Shown: positions 1 to 9,035, numbered from the stretch's first letter. The stretch: 64,000 bases of DNA from Eubacteriales bacterium (GCA_028702135.1 JAQVPJ010000003.1:62001-126000), one strand, 5' to 3'. Notes: generated by a model from the sequence alone, not told the origin. Numbers and translations: made by a program.

Positions 1-536
1 TCACTAATACCGTGTCCGAGAGCTCCGAATTCTCCGGTAGACGGATCTATGAATGTTATCGTGCCGATGCCTGCTGTCGAATCCCGAACCCAGATACCTA
101 ATTTATAAGTGTTGTCGCCCTTATCCACAACCGGCGATATTGTCAGGCTGTTCTCGGCACCGTCGCGCAAAAATTTTAATTCTATCCCGCTGCCGCCGCT
201 GCCTGCAACCGTTTTTTGAAAATCCTCTGCGCTTTTTATATCCTTTCCGCCGACAGTTGTTATAATATCTTTCACCTGCAAGCCGGAATCCCTTGCCGGT
301 GCTCTAAGTCCCTCCGCTGTTTCTACGTCTGTCAGTCCCACAACCAACACACCCTTGGTGAAGTATTTTACTCCGAAAGCTTCTCCGCCCGGCGATAGAG
401 TGATTCTGCCGGAGTTTCTATTCGCCATTGTTGTAATCGATAATAAATTATGATTACCCGGATTGAAAATTGCCGCACCAATTAAGACGGAAAGGGTTAT
501 TACTGCAAAAATTAAAGACTTTACCTTGTTCTTCAT
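1..536 (-). CDS. spoIVB: SpoIVB peptidase (stage IV sporulation protein B), 3' end beyond window
   Basis: Not in the ORF track because it runs off the left edge; translated by hand from the ATG at 534-536. The visible 178 codons show a hydrophobic N-terminal segment, a region with LSPGGEAFGVK and TKGVLVVG, a PDZ domain (about residues 65-130, with RAPARDSGLQVKDII), then the start of the S55 peptidase domain with GIWVRDSTAGIGT and GALGHGI, a hallmark of SpoIVB. The His of GHG is the expected catalytic His; the catalytic Ser lies off-window. Known role: forespore-secreted protease that signals to the mother cell to activate pro-sigma-K processing. spo0A commonly follows it in Firmicutes, but that region is not visible. 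Presence indicates an endospore former. Confidence 0.9.
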   Translation of the reverse strand, partial: MKNKVKSLIFAVITLSVLIGAAIFNPGNHNLLSITTMANRNSGRITLSPGGEAFGVKYFTKGVLVVGLTDVETAEGLRAPARDSGLQVKDIITTVGGKDIKSAEDFQKTVAGSGGSGIELKFLRDGAENSLTISPVVDKGDNTYKLGIWVRDSTAGIGTITFIDPSTGEFGALGHGIS

Positions 537-1175
537 TCCCTTTACCTACCTCATTTTTTGATTTTTGCATCAATTCTAATTTGCACAAACCACCAAAAAA
601 TATGTGAGGTAAAGTTTATAAGAACATTTAAATTTTCGAAAACAGCATATAATATCTGTATATGTTTTCGATATAAAATCTTACCTTTGTTGCCGTTTTT
701 TCTCTTTTAATTGTTTTGATTTTTCCACAAGAGGCTTTTATAAATGACTTTTTTTATATATTCGCTCGCCGTGATTTAGCGGTAAAACCAGGTAATCCAT
801 CAAAAGGATTTATCTCTATGTAAAATATACAGGTCGAAGCAGTTGTGGCAGTTGTTAAAAATCATGTACCTGCTCGGGATTTAAGTTGTTTATTTTAAGA
901 TACAGTACGAGCTCGATCAAACCGTCAAGAGTGCTCTTCCAATCGTGCTGTGGAATTACTGCGATTGAAAATCCCTTTGCTTCAAGGACTCTGCCGATTA
1001 TTGCTGAACAGAAAGACAGATAACCATATGAGCATCTTCCGTTATTAAGAAGAAGTCAGCTGTACTTTGACCTTTTTCATATAATTCTTCAAATGCTATA
1101 GGTAAAAAGCTATTATAAATCCGTTTTTCAAACTGTGTTATTTTTTATATGATTAAATCCTGTTAACTATTTTTC
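537..1175. other. Intergenic region left of the small-RNA unit
   Basis: Apart from the ygiQ remnant, this stretch is AT-rich and noncoding. At 636-671 there is an imperfect inverted repeat, TCGAAAACA..ATATA facing TATATGTTTTCGA. It could be an operator or the end of a lost element. No convincing promoter for spoIVB was identified. Confidence 0.4.
781..1110 (-). pseudogene. Decayed YgiQ-family radical SAM protein remnant (internal deletion)
   Basis: Reading the minus strand, frame fragments match both ends of YgiQ-family UPF0313 radical SAM proteins. The N-terminal part reads FLPIAFEELYEKG then ADFFLITEDAH. After a frameshift it continues SAIIGRVLEAKGF and VIPQHDW. This joins directly to the C-terminal hallmark LVLYLKINNLNPEQVHDF and, after an in-frame stop and another shift, TATTASTCIFY. 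The middle of the protein, including the radical SAM CxxxCxxC core, is missing. The order N-terminus, deletion, C-terminus with two frame breaks shows an inactivated gene, not a small functional ORF. Family recognition is from memory of conserved motifs. Confidence 0.7.
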
Positions 1176-1217
1176 AATAAAAAAGCCCTGGGATATATCC
1201 ATACGGATAATGCAGGG
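1176..1217 (-). terminator. Intrinsic terminator of the candidate small RNA
   Basis: On the minus strand the stem CCCTGC..CCAGGG is followed by CTTTTTTATT. The U-tract lies only on the minus-strand side, so it terminates leftward transcription. Confidence 0.75.
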
Positions 1218-1294
1218 TCGGTTGCTCTATATACTAAAAACGCTGCAAGTGCCCAATTAAGCAGCATCCCTCATCGTATCCCTTTTCATCATAC
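1176..1294 (-). ncRNA. Candidate orphan small RNA (about 120 nt)
   Basis: A complete transcription unit with no convincing ORF lies on the minus strand. A consensus promoter (TTGACA, 17-nt spacer, TATCAT) places the 5' end near 1294, and an intrinsic terminator ends it near 1176. The RNA would contain a GCTGC/GCAGC hairpin (about 1241-1265), an AU-rich linker, and the terminator stem CCCTG/CAGGG with an inner ATCC/GGAT. It does not resemble 6S, tmRNA, SRP or RNase P RNA as far as can be judged by eye. It lies next to the divergent PerR-like gene, so a link to oxidative stress is possible but unproven. Confidence 0.5.
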
Positions 1295-1300
1295 ATATAA

Positions 1301-1329
1301 ATGATATCAAATATTTGTTTTTTTGTCAA
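1301..1329 (-). promoter_or_regulatory. Sigma-A promoter of the candidate small RNA
   Basis: Minus-strand TTGACA (reverse complement of 1324-1329), exactly 17 nt, then TATCAT (1301-1306). The -35 box matches consensus and the -10 box is 5/6. No coding sequence follows before the terminator. Confidence 0.7.
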
Positions 1330-1472
1330 GAATTTTTTGTATTTTTTTCAAAAACTATAAAAATAATGTTCTTTTTGTATATATCGGTCTCTTTTATCGA
1401 AAATGAAACAAAGCATTTTTAACTTTATTTTTTTAAGTAACACAATAAAAACAATATTATCAGAGAAAAGCG

Positions 1473-1502
1473 TTGACAAAAAAAACAGATTATGGTATAA
1501 TC
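1473..1502 (+). promoter_or_regulatory. Promoter of the perR-like/rubrerythrin operon with overlapping dyad
   Basis: TTGACA at 1473-1478, 17-nt spacer, TATAAT at 1496-1501: full consensus. A perfect 6-bp-arm inverted repeat, GATTAT-GGT-ATAATC (1488-1502), overlaps the -10 box. It is not a canonical 7-1-7 Fur/PerR box, but its position suits autorepression by the downstream Fur-family regulator. Confidence 0.7.
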
Positions 1503-1537
1503 AAATTAGCAATTAATACTATTAAGAGGTGTATCGT

Positions 1538-1924
1538 TTGAACAAAAGAAACACAAGACAAAAGAATCTTATTCTCAAAGCGGTCCAAAGTTCAATGATA
1601 CACCCTACGGCAGAGGATGTATATAAAACTGTGATGCGCGAGTTGCCCAATATCAGTCTTACAACCGTGTATCGAAACCTTAACCAACTCGCTGCCGACG
1701 GTGTTATAAAAAGGCTTCAGGTGCCGAATAAGAGCGACCGTTTTGAAAAAAATCCCGATAAGCATTATCATGTATGCTGCGATATATGCGGAAAATTTGA
1801 GGATTTATCCGAACCGGGTTATAATTATAATCTTGATAATATAGAATGTCCGGATAACGGTTTTTTGATAAAAAGCCACGATATAATTTTTAACGGGCTG
1901 TGCGCTCGGTGCAAAAATCAATAA
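1538..1924 (+). CDS. Fur-family transcriptional regulator, PerR-like
   Basis: A 128-aa Fur-superfamily repressor. The N-terminal winged helix contains HPTAEDVY and the recognition helix SLTTVYRNLNQL. The dimerization part carries HYHVCCDICGKFEDL and GLCARC, i.e. two CxxC pairs for structural zinc, with the HxH/Asp ligands expected of PerR/Fur. I chose the TTG at 1538 because AAGAGGTG at 1524-1531 is the ribosome site and overlaps the GTG at 1529 used by the ORF track. Rubrerythrin follows 25 bp downstream, which favours PerR (peroxide sensing) over Fur or Zur, but specificity is inferred from context. Confidence 0.85.
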   Translation: MNKRNTRQKNLILKAVQSSMIHPTAEDVYKTVMRELPNISLTTVYRNLNQLAADGVIKRLQVPNKSDRFEKNPDKHYHVCCDICGKFEDLSEPGYNYNLDNIECPDNGFLIKSHDIIFNGLCARCKNQ

Positions 1925-1949
1925 AAAATAAAATATAAGGAGATTTGAT

Positions 1950-2504
1950 ATGGATTACAAGGTTGAGAATTTAAAGGGTACAAAAACTGAGGCTAATCTA
2001 TTAGCCGCTTTTGCCGGAGAATCACAAGCAAGAGTCAAGTATGACTATTACGCAAGCGTAGCTAATAAGGAGGGTTATACGGTTATAGGCGACATTTTCG
2101 CCGAGACCTCCAAAAACGAAAAAGAACATGCGAAAATCTGGTTCAAAATTCTACATGACGGTGGCATTCCCGCTACGATGGATAACCTTAAAGATGCTGC
2201 TGCCGGAGAGAATTATGAGTGGACGGAGATGTATGCCGGCTTTGCCAAAACGGCAAGGGAAGAGGGCTTTGAGAAGATTGCTTTCCTTTTTGATTCAGTT
2301 GCAAAAATAGAGCAACGGCATGAGGAAAGATACAGAGAGCTTTTAAAAAAGGTTGAATCTAAGACAATCTTTATCCGTGAGGATGTAGTTATATGGCAAT
2401 GCTCCAACTGCGGTCATGTTTATGTAGGTAAAACAGCTCCTGAAATCTGCCCCGTATGCAATCATCCACAGTCTTACTTCCAAATCCACGCTGAAAACTA
2501 CTAA
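1950..2504 (+). CDS. rbr: Rubrerythrin
   Basis: 184 aa, typical rubrerythrin length. A ferritin-like four-helix domain binds the di-iron centre ([38 protein letters not shown] supply the ExxH/E ligands). A C-terminal rubredoxin-like FeS4 knuckle follows ([10 protein letters not shown] and CPVCNHPQ). In anaerobes it reduces hydrogen peroxide with electrons from rubredoxin or NADH oxidoreductases. It is preceded by AAGGAG and is co-transcribed with the PerR-like gene, giving a compact peroxide-response operon closed by a strong terminator. Confidence 0.95.
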   Translation: MDYKVENLKGTKTEANLLAAFAGESQARVKYDYYASVANKEGYTVIGDIFAETSKNEKEHAKIWFKILHDGGIPATMDNLKDAAAGENYEWTEMYAGFAKTAREEGFEKIAFLFDSVAKIEQRHEERYRELLKKVESKTIFIREDVVIWQCSNCGHVYVGKTAPEICPVCNHPQSYFQIHAENY

Positions 2505-2511
2505 ATTTATC

Positions 2512-2540
2512 AAAAAAGAGCCTTTTAAAGGCTCTTTTTT
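2512..2540. terminator. Bidirectional terminator after rubrerythrin
   Basis: AAAAAAGAGCC-TTTTAAA-GGCTCTTTTTT is symmetrical and can end both the rubrerythrin operon and the convergent minus-strand gene ending at 2579. Confidence 0.9.
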
Positions 2541-2578
2541 AGCGTTATATCATTATTTGATGATATTGATAAAAGCAA

Positions 2579-4684
2579 CTATTTCTTCCTCTTTTTGTTT
2601 ATCAAAAAAACCACGAACGCAACTGCTGCCACAGCAACCAAACCGACAATACCGTAAATCAGTCCTTTTCCAAGCGGTTTGTTTTTTGGTTTTTCCGAAG
2701 AAACATCGCTTGAGTCCCCGCTTTCATCAATACCCTCTGATACGGCGTTTGCAGGTGTAACGGTAACCTTAACAGGTACTTCGATTTGCTCACCGTCCGG
2801 ATTCATATATTTAAGAGTAAAGCTGTCATCCCCCGAAAATCCCCTGTCAGAGCGGTAAACATATATGCCCTCATCCAGTACCACGGTTATTATCCCGTGC
2901 TTAGGACGTTTGGAAATTGATAGCATGTACTCGCTGTTGCTCCAATCCCCATCGATATCGAAGGTGCCTTGGAATTTTTCGTTCTCTACTACCGTCACCT
3001 CGGTTGTTATATCAATCTTAAACTCCGGAAGATACAGCGTTCCCTTAATAAACTTATAAAGCGCATCATAGAACCACCTGACATAAGCATCGTCCGAATA
3101 GGCGAATTTATAAAAAACTCCGTATCCGGCACCCTGATAATAAGCATGTATAGCATCGGTCATCATACCGCTTTTTACAGAGGACACAAGGTATTGCTTA
3201 AAAAGCGGCCCATTTTTCTTAAGATCATATATAAAGCCATCAGCAGCCTCCATCTGTATACCCATATGATATTTAGCCGCTGTCTTTGCAAAATCCTCCA
3301 TCATCTTTTCGGGATTCTTCTGCAATGTCTCTTTAAATGCTAAATTCGCCTGCATTATTGTCGCATCGAAACCAATCTTCTGCGCTTTTTCTATACCCGT
3401 CGCCTGATAATACGGAATGAACACGCATTTCGTATTTCTTTTATGCAGCTCCTTGATACAGAGCTCGGCAAATTCCGGCTCCTGCTCGTAATACTCTGCG
3501 CTAAGAGATTCGTTTGACCAGAAAAATCCCTTTAACTCAATGTTTTTATAATTGTTACTGTTGAACTTCTCAAGCACAAGATCCACATACCAGGCGTATA
3601 CGTCAACACAGTCCTCAAGCGTAAGAATTTTGTTGTCGATACCATCCCCGTCATAATCCCCGAATACAAGCTCGCTGATCTTAGGATGCGGAACAGTCAG
3701 ATAAACGCCTGTTTTGTGTGTTTCGGGCAGGTTGAGCTCCTGCTTCATATCGGCAGTTGCCTGGTCGAGCGCATCAAGATTTATGTCTTTACCAAAGGTA
3801 TTGTCAAAAAGACACAGCCAGTCGCTCATCACCGTTGGTCCGCCATCGACGGTCAGTTTTCCTCCGGATGGGCATTTACCCTGTAAAGTCAGGAACATAA
3901 CGGCATCAAACATAGTGTCTATCATTTTTCCGTCTTTGTCAACATAGCTTATGTAGGGTTTGAAAACATCCTTTTTATTATTTACGAACAATTCTTCATC
4001 AGGATTATATCCGTTATGAAAACAGATTATATCCTTCGATCCTACACCCTCGCCATTATCATAGTAACTCTTTTCCTCCACTTTCTCATCAGGAGTGATT
4101 TCTAATGCGTTACCGGCATCTTCTCTGCCGAAAACCTTTATCTCATCAAGGAAAGTATTTACCTGAACATCAAAATAAAACCTTACATACCGTGCCTTGT
4201 AGCTCTTTCCCGCAGAGGCGTTATATACGACGCTCGTCGGTATTTCGACAGTATTGTCAACGCTGTTGCTTATGGTATTTAGCGTCATGTAGCTTATACC
4301 ATCCTCTGATACCGATATAACCAGCTCCTGCGGACAGTAAATTCCGAATCTTTTATTCTGAATAAAGGTAGCTTCAAAACCATCTACCGCCATAACAGCA
4401 CCGAGGTCAAGCGTAATGGTACGACTTACTCCCCTGATAAAATGACTCCATAAGCCGCTATAACAATTCGCCGGATCACCGTGTACACCATCGGTAAGCT
4501 GATCCTTGCTCCCCTTTTCCTCGGGGGTGTAGCTATAATCGTTCGCCGCTCCGCTTACAATCGTATATTTCTTATTTAAAGCAAGGTTGGTTCCTGACGC
4601 CTTTCCTGCGGCACAGACAGCATCTCCGGATAATGCTGACAATAAAAATATGCTCATAATAGCAGATATCACTTTCCTCTTCAA
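2579..4684 (-). CDS. Secreted, membrane-anchored DUF4855 protein with discoidin-like N-terminus
   Basis: 701 aa. A signal peptide (to about residue 25) precedes a galactose-binding/discoidin-like module (NLALNKKYTI, LTDG, ITLDLGAV, ARYVRFYFDV; about 30-185). A large DUF4855-like region follows (about 215-545, with FWSNESLSAEYYE and FIPYYQATG), resembling uncharacterised glycosidase-like barrels. An Ig/cadherin-like segment comes next (about 570-650), then a C-terminal transmembrane helix and KKRKK tail with no LPxTG. The start is TTG at 4684, about 12 nt after AAAGGCG. Likely a cell-surface carbohydrate-related protein. The next gene upstream shares the same architecture of carbohydrate-binding-like head, linker and TM-Lys tail. 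Enzymatic activity is unproven. Confidence 0.75.
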   Translation of the reverse strand: MKRKVISAIMSIFLLSALSGDAVCAAGKASGTNLALNKKYTIVSGAANDYSYTPEEKGSKDQLTDGVHGDPANCYSGLWSHFIRGVSRTITLDLGAVMAVDGFEATFIQNKRFGIYCPQELVISVSEDGISYMTLNTISNSVDNTVEIPTSVVYNASAGKSYKARYVRFYFDVQVNTFLDEIKVFGREDAGNALEITPDEKVEEKSYYDNGEGVGSKDIICFHNGYNPDEELFVNNKKDVFKPYISYVDKDGKMIDTMFDAVMFLTLQGKCPSGGKLTVDGGPTVMSDWLCLFDNTFGKDINLDALDQATADMKQELNLPETHKTGVYLTVPHPKISELVFGDYDGDGIDNKILTLEDCVDVYAWYVDLVLEKFNSNNYKNIELKGFFWSNESLSAEYYEQEPEFAELCIKELHKRNTKCVFIPYYQATGIEKAQKIGFDATIMQANLAFKETLQKNPEKMMEDFAKTAAKYHMGIQMEAADGFIYDLKKNGPLFKQYLVSSVKSGMMTDAIHAYYQGAGYGVFYKFAYSDDAYVRWFYDALYKFIKGTLYLPEFKIDITTEVTVVENEKFQGTFDIDGDWSNSEYMLSISKRPKHGIITVVLDEGIYVYRSDRGFSGDDSFTLKYMNPDGEQIEVPVKVTVTPANAVSEGIDESGDSSDVSSEKPKNKPLGKGLIYGIVGLVAVAAVAFVVFLINKKRKK

Positions 4685-4732
4685 TAAATGTTCACGCCTT
4701 TCTGAATACTTTATTCAAATATTTTATTTTAA

Positions 4733-4766
4733 AAATAAAGGACAGCGCAAAGGCTATCCTTATTTT
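4733..4766 (-). terminator. Terminator of the discoidin-like protein gene
   Basis: Minus strand AAATAAGGATAGCC..GCTGTCCTTTATTTT hairpin followed by a T-rich run. It separates the gene ending at 4783 from the DUF4855 gene. Confidence 0.65.
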
Positions 4767-4782
4767 GTTTTTTATTTACGCT

Positions 4783-5643
4783 TTACTTCTTCTTTTTAGT
4801 AGCAATGACAACGATTGCAATGATAATTATTACGCCAGCTGCAATAACGACTATAACCCAAGTATCAAGTCCGTCACTCTCTACCTCAGACGTAGAATCG
4901 CTTGAATCGGATTTTTTACTTGTGTCTTCCTTCGAAGTAGTGCCTTCGCTGCTAGTGTCTTCAGCCGCAGAGGATTCATCACCCTTCGACTCAGATGCGG
5001 AGGATTCATCGTCTTCGCTTACAGCTGAAACAGGATCTCCTGTCTCACCACCGGTAATAATCTCCAACTCGGATACAAAGCACCATGATGATGATTGCTT
5101 AATAACATATTTAACATATCTTGCGCTCTTCTCCTCGGGAGCGTTAAGGGTGAAAAGGAAAATACCATCGCCCTCAACAGCCGCTTCGTAAATCTTCTCG
5201 CCGGTCGCAGTTCCAACACTCTCATAATTTGTTTTATCAGATGAGACCTGAATCTCAATTGACTCTGGAGCTGATATACCGACAGCATTACTGTTCAGTA
5301 CATTAATTTTGTAGTTTGTGATACCCTCAGTAACTGCGCCGAGATCTACAACAATCTCGTTGAGCATATCAACCTTAGAAATTACATCGGGAGCATTGAT
5401 GTTCAGACCAGCCCAAACGGTTGCAGTGTAAGCATAATCAGCCTCGGTTGCTGCGGAAACACCGTCGGTAAACTTTGTTCCCTCGGGATCGGGATACAAT
5501 CCAATTCCGTTTTCGTCTGTGTAAAAGCCTGTAAAAGTATAGGCTTTACCCGCTGCCACATTCTTCTCTTCTGCGGTAACAAAGGTTGCGCATAATGAGA
5601 CGACAAGAATTGCAGCTAAAGCAAATACAATGATTTTTTTCAT
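4783..5643 (-). CDS. Membrane-anchored discoidin-like surface protein
   Basis: 286 aa. Signal peptide (MKKIIVFALAAILVV), then a galactose-binding-like domain (about 25-195; AAGKAYTFTG, FTDG, IVVDLGAV, ARYVKYVIK). A low-complexity Ser/Glu/Asp linker (about 200-255) leads to one TM helix and a KKKK tail. RBS AAAAGGAG. It shares its head-linker-TM-Lys layout with the DUF4855 protein downstream, so the pair probably acts together at the cell surface, perhaps binding wall or host glycans. No catalytic domain is seen. The Ser-rich linker explains the antisense ORFs in the track. Confidence 0.7.
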   Translation of the reverse strand: MKKIIVFALAAILVVSLCATFVTAEEKNVAAGKAYTFTGFYTDENGIGLYPDPEGTKFTDGVSAATEADYAYTATVWAGLNINAPDVISKVDMLNEIVVDLGAVTEGITNYKINVLNSNAVGISAPESIEIQVSSDKTNYESVGTATGEKIYEAAVEGDGIFLFTLNAPEEKSARYVKYVIKQSSSWCFVSELEIITGGETGDPVSAVSEDDESSASESKGDESSAAEDTSSEGTTSKEDTSKKSDSSDSTSEVESDGLDTWVIVVIAAGVIIIIAIVVIATKKKK

Positions 5644-5752
5644 ATAAATTTACTCCTTTTAATTTGTTTGTTTAATACTAAGACAAGTATATCATAACAG
5701 AATTTAAAAATCAATGTTTTTTTCATTTTTAAGCGAAAACATTAATAGGTTA

Positions 5753-7777
5753 TTAAACTTCTTTATTCTGTTTAATAGTAAAAGTGCCGAGATATTGCCT
5801 TTTTATCATTATGTAATCAACAACAGAAATATTACTTTTTCCGGCAACAAAAGCGGCTTTTAATCCGTTACCTTCTATCGTAATTGTACCCAGTAAGCTC
5901 CTTTTCAGCAGAAGATAATCAAGCGGGTCTATCTTTCCGTCGCAATTTATGTCTCCTCTTATAATTATGATTGCAGAGTTTACCACTCCACCGCCCGAAA
6001 GCATTTTTAAAGCACATCCCGTTGTCAGCATATTGTCGGGAGACATAAGTAATCCGTTTTTATCGTAAACGGCAAGATCCCCGCCCGTTACATGGGCAAG
6101 AAGCTCCCCTGCCGTGCAGTTCTCGAAGGCTCCGTAAATGCATCCCTCTTCTTCGGCAAAAACCGTATCGACAAATATAAAGGAGTGTTCCGGAGGTGGC
6201 GGAGCTGCTTTTTCTGTTATGACGATATAATTTGAGTTGGAGTATCCCGTACCGAACTCCCCGGTTCTCATAATGCCTTCAACATAATACCACTCGTCGT
6301 CAATGAGTCCCTCAGCGTTATAATAATTATCGGTCACGATGATATTCTGATTTGTAATACTTTTTTTATCAAAAAATCCAACAGCCTTTGCAGAAGCAGA
6401 GTCGTCCGATCTTATATAAAGCGATGTTACTGCATGCGCTGTGTATTTTACCTGCTCGGTTGTCACATTTACCACACATGAAGCAGAAGCACCTCCGACT
6501 GCGGTCGCCGTAATCGTCGCTGTTCCGTATTTATGCATAGTTACCAGACCGCCCTGATCCACGCTTGCCACCGTCGGATCGGAGCTCGTCCATGTCAATG
6601 TCTTATCGATCGGATACGTTGAACCTACGGCGTATCTGAACTGATATGTTTTACCGACATCCCTGTTTATTTCAAAACGGCTTAACCCGACTTTTATGTT
6701 GTTCTCTGTCTCTATTACAGGAGTGAGAGTAATATATTCAGCAAACGACCATCCGGTTACTCCGATACCGTCCGTGGAAACGCCGGACACAGGATACCAG
6801 CCGTCTACTGCATCGCCCGTAACATTTATAGCCTGATCTTTTCGGAACTCGCCGAGCTTTGCACCGTCTGTGCCTGCCTTATCCCTTACGTTCAGGTTCA
6901 CCGTCACCCTTGCGTTATATCTGCTTAATACCTTTACAATACAGCAGGCCTCCCTGTTACCTATGCTCGCAGTAATGAGCGTGTAACCTTCCGATTTTGC
7001 AGTAATGATACCGTTCTGATCCACAGTCGCGACCTCTTCGTTAGCAGAAGCCCATGTCAGCGGCTGTGTAACGTCTGTGCTCCCCAGCACCTCGGCGGTA
7101 AGTGTCACGCTGCCGTCAAGGTCAAGCACCTTCTCTGCATCACTCATTTTTATAGCAATGACTTTGTGTTCGTTTGGGTTGATGTCATCGAAAACGGTAA
7201 GATCGTAATTTTCAATAGCAGCGATAAGACTCTCTATGTAATTGGCATCCTTTGTATAGTTACACTCCACTAAAGCGTTGCAGACCGCTTTGTAATCGGT
7301 CATACCGGGAATTATCGCATAACCCGAAGTGTTCAGCAACGCACTATGGTCATTGATACTATCCACCCAGCTGTCATAAGCGCGCCATCCCCAGCCCGAA
7401 TAATCTGCTCCGTCAATTATGCCGTACTCTATAAGGTTGCTGCAGATGATGTTATTCTCCGCATCATATATTTTTCCGCCCCAGTCACTGTAGGTTCTGA
7501 TACCAAACAGATTTTTTCCCACTTCGGGAAGGTCGGTTCTTGAACTCTGCCCCCATCCGCTCTCCAGGATCGCCTGAGCCACGGTTACCGAAGCGAGTAT
7601 ACGGTTTTCATACATATCTGCGCGTGCAAACGAACCTATGGTCCTTCTGAAATACTGCTTGTATGTAGATAGATTTGAAATATATTCCTCGCTTGCGTCT
7701 GCATTTATATTAAAAGCTGATGCCGGAAGTATAAGCAGCAGTGCGATCACTATTGCTATATATTTTTTAATCCTCAT
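5753..7777 (-). CDS. Secreted endo-beta-N-acetylglucosaminidase with Big2, SH3-like and dockerin domains
   Basis: 674 aa. After a signal peptide comes a glucosaminidase (LytG/FlgJ-type, about 35-195) with SVTVAQAILESGWGQS, where the Glu of ILESGWG is the expected catalytic acid, and NLFGIR. Two repeats of Big2 Ig-like domain (SLTAEVLG..VATVDQNG; TWTSSDPTVASVD) alternate with two SH3-like wall-binding modules (NVRDKAGTDG; LYIRSDDSASAK). The C-terminus is a dockerin pair (GDINCDGKIDPLDYLLLKR and VVDYIMIKRQYLGTF). It would cleave peptidoglycan glycan strands. The dockerin suggests docking to an extracellular cohesin rather than simple secretion. RBS AAAGGAG. Confidence 0.88.
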   Translation of the reverse strand: MRIKKYIAIVIALLLILPASAFNINADASEEYISNLSTYKQYFRRTIGSFARADMYENRILASVTVAQAILESGWGQSSRTDLPEVGKNLFGIRTYSDWGGKIYDAENNIICSNLIEYGIIDGADYSGWGWRAYDSWVDSINDHSALLNTSGYAIIPGMTDYKAVCNALVECNYTKDANYIESLIAAIENYDLTVFDDINPNEHKVIAIKMSDAEKVLDLDGSVTLTAEVLGSTDVTQPLTWASANEEVATVDQNGIITAKSEGYTLITASIGNREACCIVKVLSRYNARVTVNLNVRDKAGTDGAKLGEFRKDQAINVTGDAVDGWYPVSGVSTDGIGVTGWSFAEYITLTPVIETENNIKVGLSRFEINRDVGKTYQFRYAVGSTYPIDKTLTWTSSDPTVASVDQGGLVTMHKYGTATITATAVGGASASCVVNVTTEQVKYTAHAVTSLYIRSDDSASAKAVGFFDKKSITNQNIIVTDNYYNAEGLIDDEWYYVEGIMRTGEFGTGYSNSNYIVITEKAAPPPPEHSFIFVDTVFAEEEGCIYGAFENCTAGELLAHVTGGDLAVYDKNGLLMSPDNMLTTGCALKMLSGGGVVNSAIIIIRGDINCDGKIDPLDYLLLKRSLLGTITIEGNGLKAAFVAGKSNISVVDYIMIKRQYLGTFTIKQNKEV

Positions 7778-7916
7778 TTTTTGCTCCTTTATTATAAGAA
7801 AACCCGAAAATGCGGGGAGTTAACAAATATTTATTCCCGATGTAATATATAAAATTGCCAATAAATGTACTCTTAAGACTGATTTTAACATTAAACCTTT
7901 AAAAAGTCAATAAAAT

Positions 7917-7943
7917 ATAAAAAAGACTGTTTACACAGCCTTT
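7917..7943 (-). terminator. Terminator of the AEC transporter gene
   Basis: Minus strand AAAGGCTG-TGTAAA-CAGTCTTTTTT hairpin with U-tract, just after the stop codon at 7951. Confidence 0.85.
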
Positions 7944-7950
7944 AATGTTT

Positions 7951-8955
7951 TCATACCTTTATGAACGTCAGCAGAACCGGAATCGTAATCACACAGAACA
8001 GAGTGCTTGTAAGAACAAGCTTTGCTGCGGTTTTTTGCCCTGTTCCGAATAATTCCGAAAAATTTAACACGGTCGATGCTGTCGGACAGCAGAATAGTAT
8101 TATCAGCGTCGCTTTGATATACGGCTCAAGCGGAAGAGTATACGCTGCTGCCATTCCCACGAGCGGAAACGCAATAAGCTTGAAAAACGCAACTATGTAA
8201 ACCTTTAAATCCATAAAAAGGTCTCGTACTTTCGTTAGTCCGAGCCTCATTCCGAGGATCAGCATCGAAATCGGAGTCGTCATTTTTCCCAGCAGAGCAA
8301 TAATATAGCTTAAAGTGCCGGGCAGTGCTTCGTTGTCCGCGCCGGTTCCCGGCAGCTTTGTACGGGTTAAGAACAGCGGCAAAGATATGATAAGGGTCAG
8401 CATTACGGGATTCAGCAAAATCTTTTTCAGGCTCATGTATTTTTTATCGCCGGTCAGTAAAGCGGACGAGAGCGTCCATGAAATAAGGTTCATACCGACA
8501 ATAAACACCGCAGAAAAAACAATCGCATTCGGATATTCGGGTAACAGCGCCTGTAACAGCGGAACTCCGAAAAAACCTGTATTTCCGAGTACGGATGCAA
8601 CTGTGCATATACGATACTCGGGATTTTCCTTGTATTTCCTTTTGAAAATCAAATATACGACAAAAAGCATCAAAACCTGTAAAATCAGGCTTGCAAAGAA
8701 AAATATCAACAGGGATATTCCCAACTCGGGAGTATAATCCGCTGTATTGAACGAATAAACCGAAAGACAGGGCTGGCAAACGAAAAGCAAAAACATTGCA
8801 AAAGCGCTTATTGCCTCCTGTTTTACCGATTTTGTTTTTATTAGAATAAAACCCGGTATCGCATACGCAAGCATTATCAGCACGTTGAACGCAGTTGTAG
8901 AGAAAGGCAAATAACCACATCCTAAAAAATATTTACACAAAAAAGTAAAGAGCAT
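7951..8955 (-). CDS. AEC family transporter (auxin efflux carrier-like permease)
   Basis: 334 aa, about ten hydrophobic helices in the 5+5 pattern of the AEC family. Diagnostic stretches include LGNTGFFGVPLLQALLP, where family members carry the NxGFxGxP motif, and MTTPISMLILGMRLG. Members export or import small organic acids such as malate or malonate; the substrate here is unknown. The ATG at 8955 lacks a clear RBS. A TTG at 8910 preceded by AGGATGTGG is an alternative that trims 15 residues without losing the first helix. It sits between secreted-protein genes and clpP with no evident functional partner. Confidence 0.85.
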   Translation of the reverse strand: MLFTFLCKYFLGCGYLPFSTTAFNVLIMLAYAIPGFILIKTKSVKQEAISAFAMFLLFVCQPCLSVYSFNTADYTPELGISLLIFFFASLILQVLMLFVVYLIFKRKYKENPEYRICTVASVLGNTGFFGVPLLQALLPEYPNAIVFSAVFIVGMNLISWTLSSALLTGDKKYMSLKKILLNPVMLTLIISLPLFLTRTKLPGTGADNEALPGTLSYIIALLGKMTTPISMLILGMRLGLTKVRDLFMDLKVYIVAFFKLIAFPLVGMAAAYTLPLEPYIKATLIILFCCPTASTVLNFSELFGTGQKTAAKLVLTSTLFCVITIPVLLTFIKV

Positions 8956-9035
8956 TACAAACTTTACAATTGAGCAGGGCTTTGCGAGCCATACCCCATA
9001 AAAGTCCTGCTTTTACTGCCCATACCCGATATCAA

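Noticed and set aside
1488-1502. Canonical PerR or Fur box
   Set aside because: The dyad GATTAT-GGT-ATAATC does not fit the 7-1-7 consensus; kept only as an operator candidate.
4805-5191. 128-aa plus-strand Ser-rich ORF
   Set aside because: Shadow of the low-complexity linker of the minus-strand discoidin-like protein.
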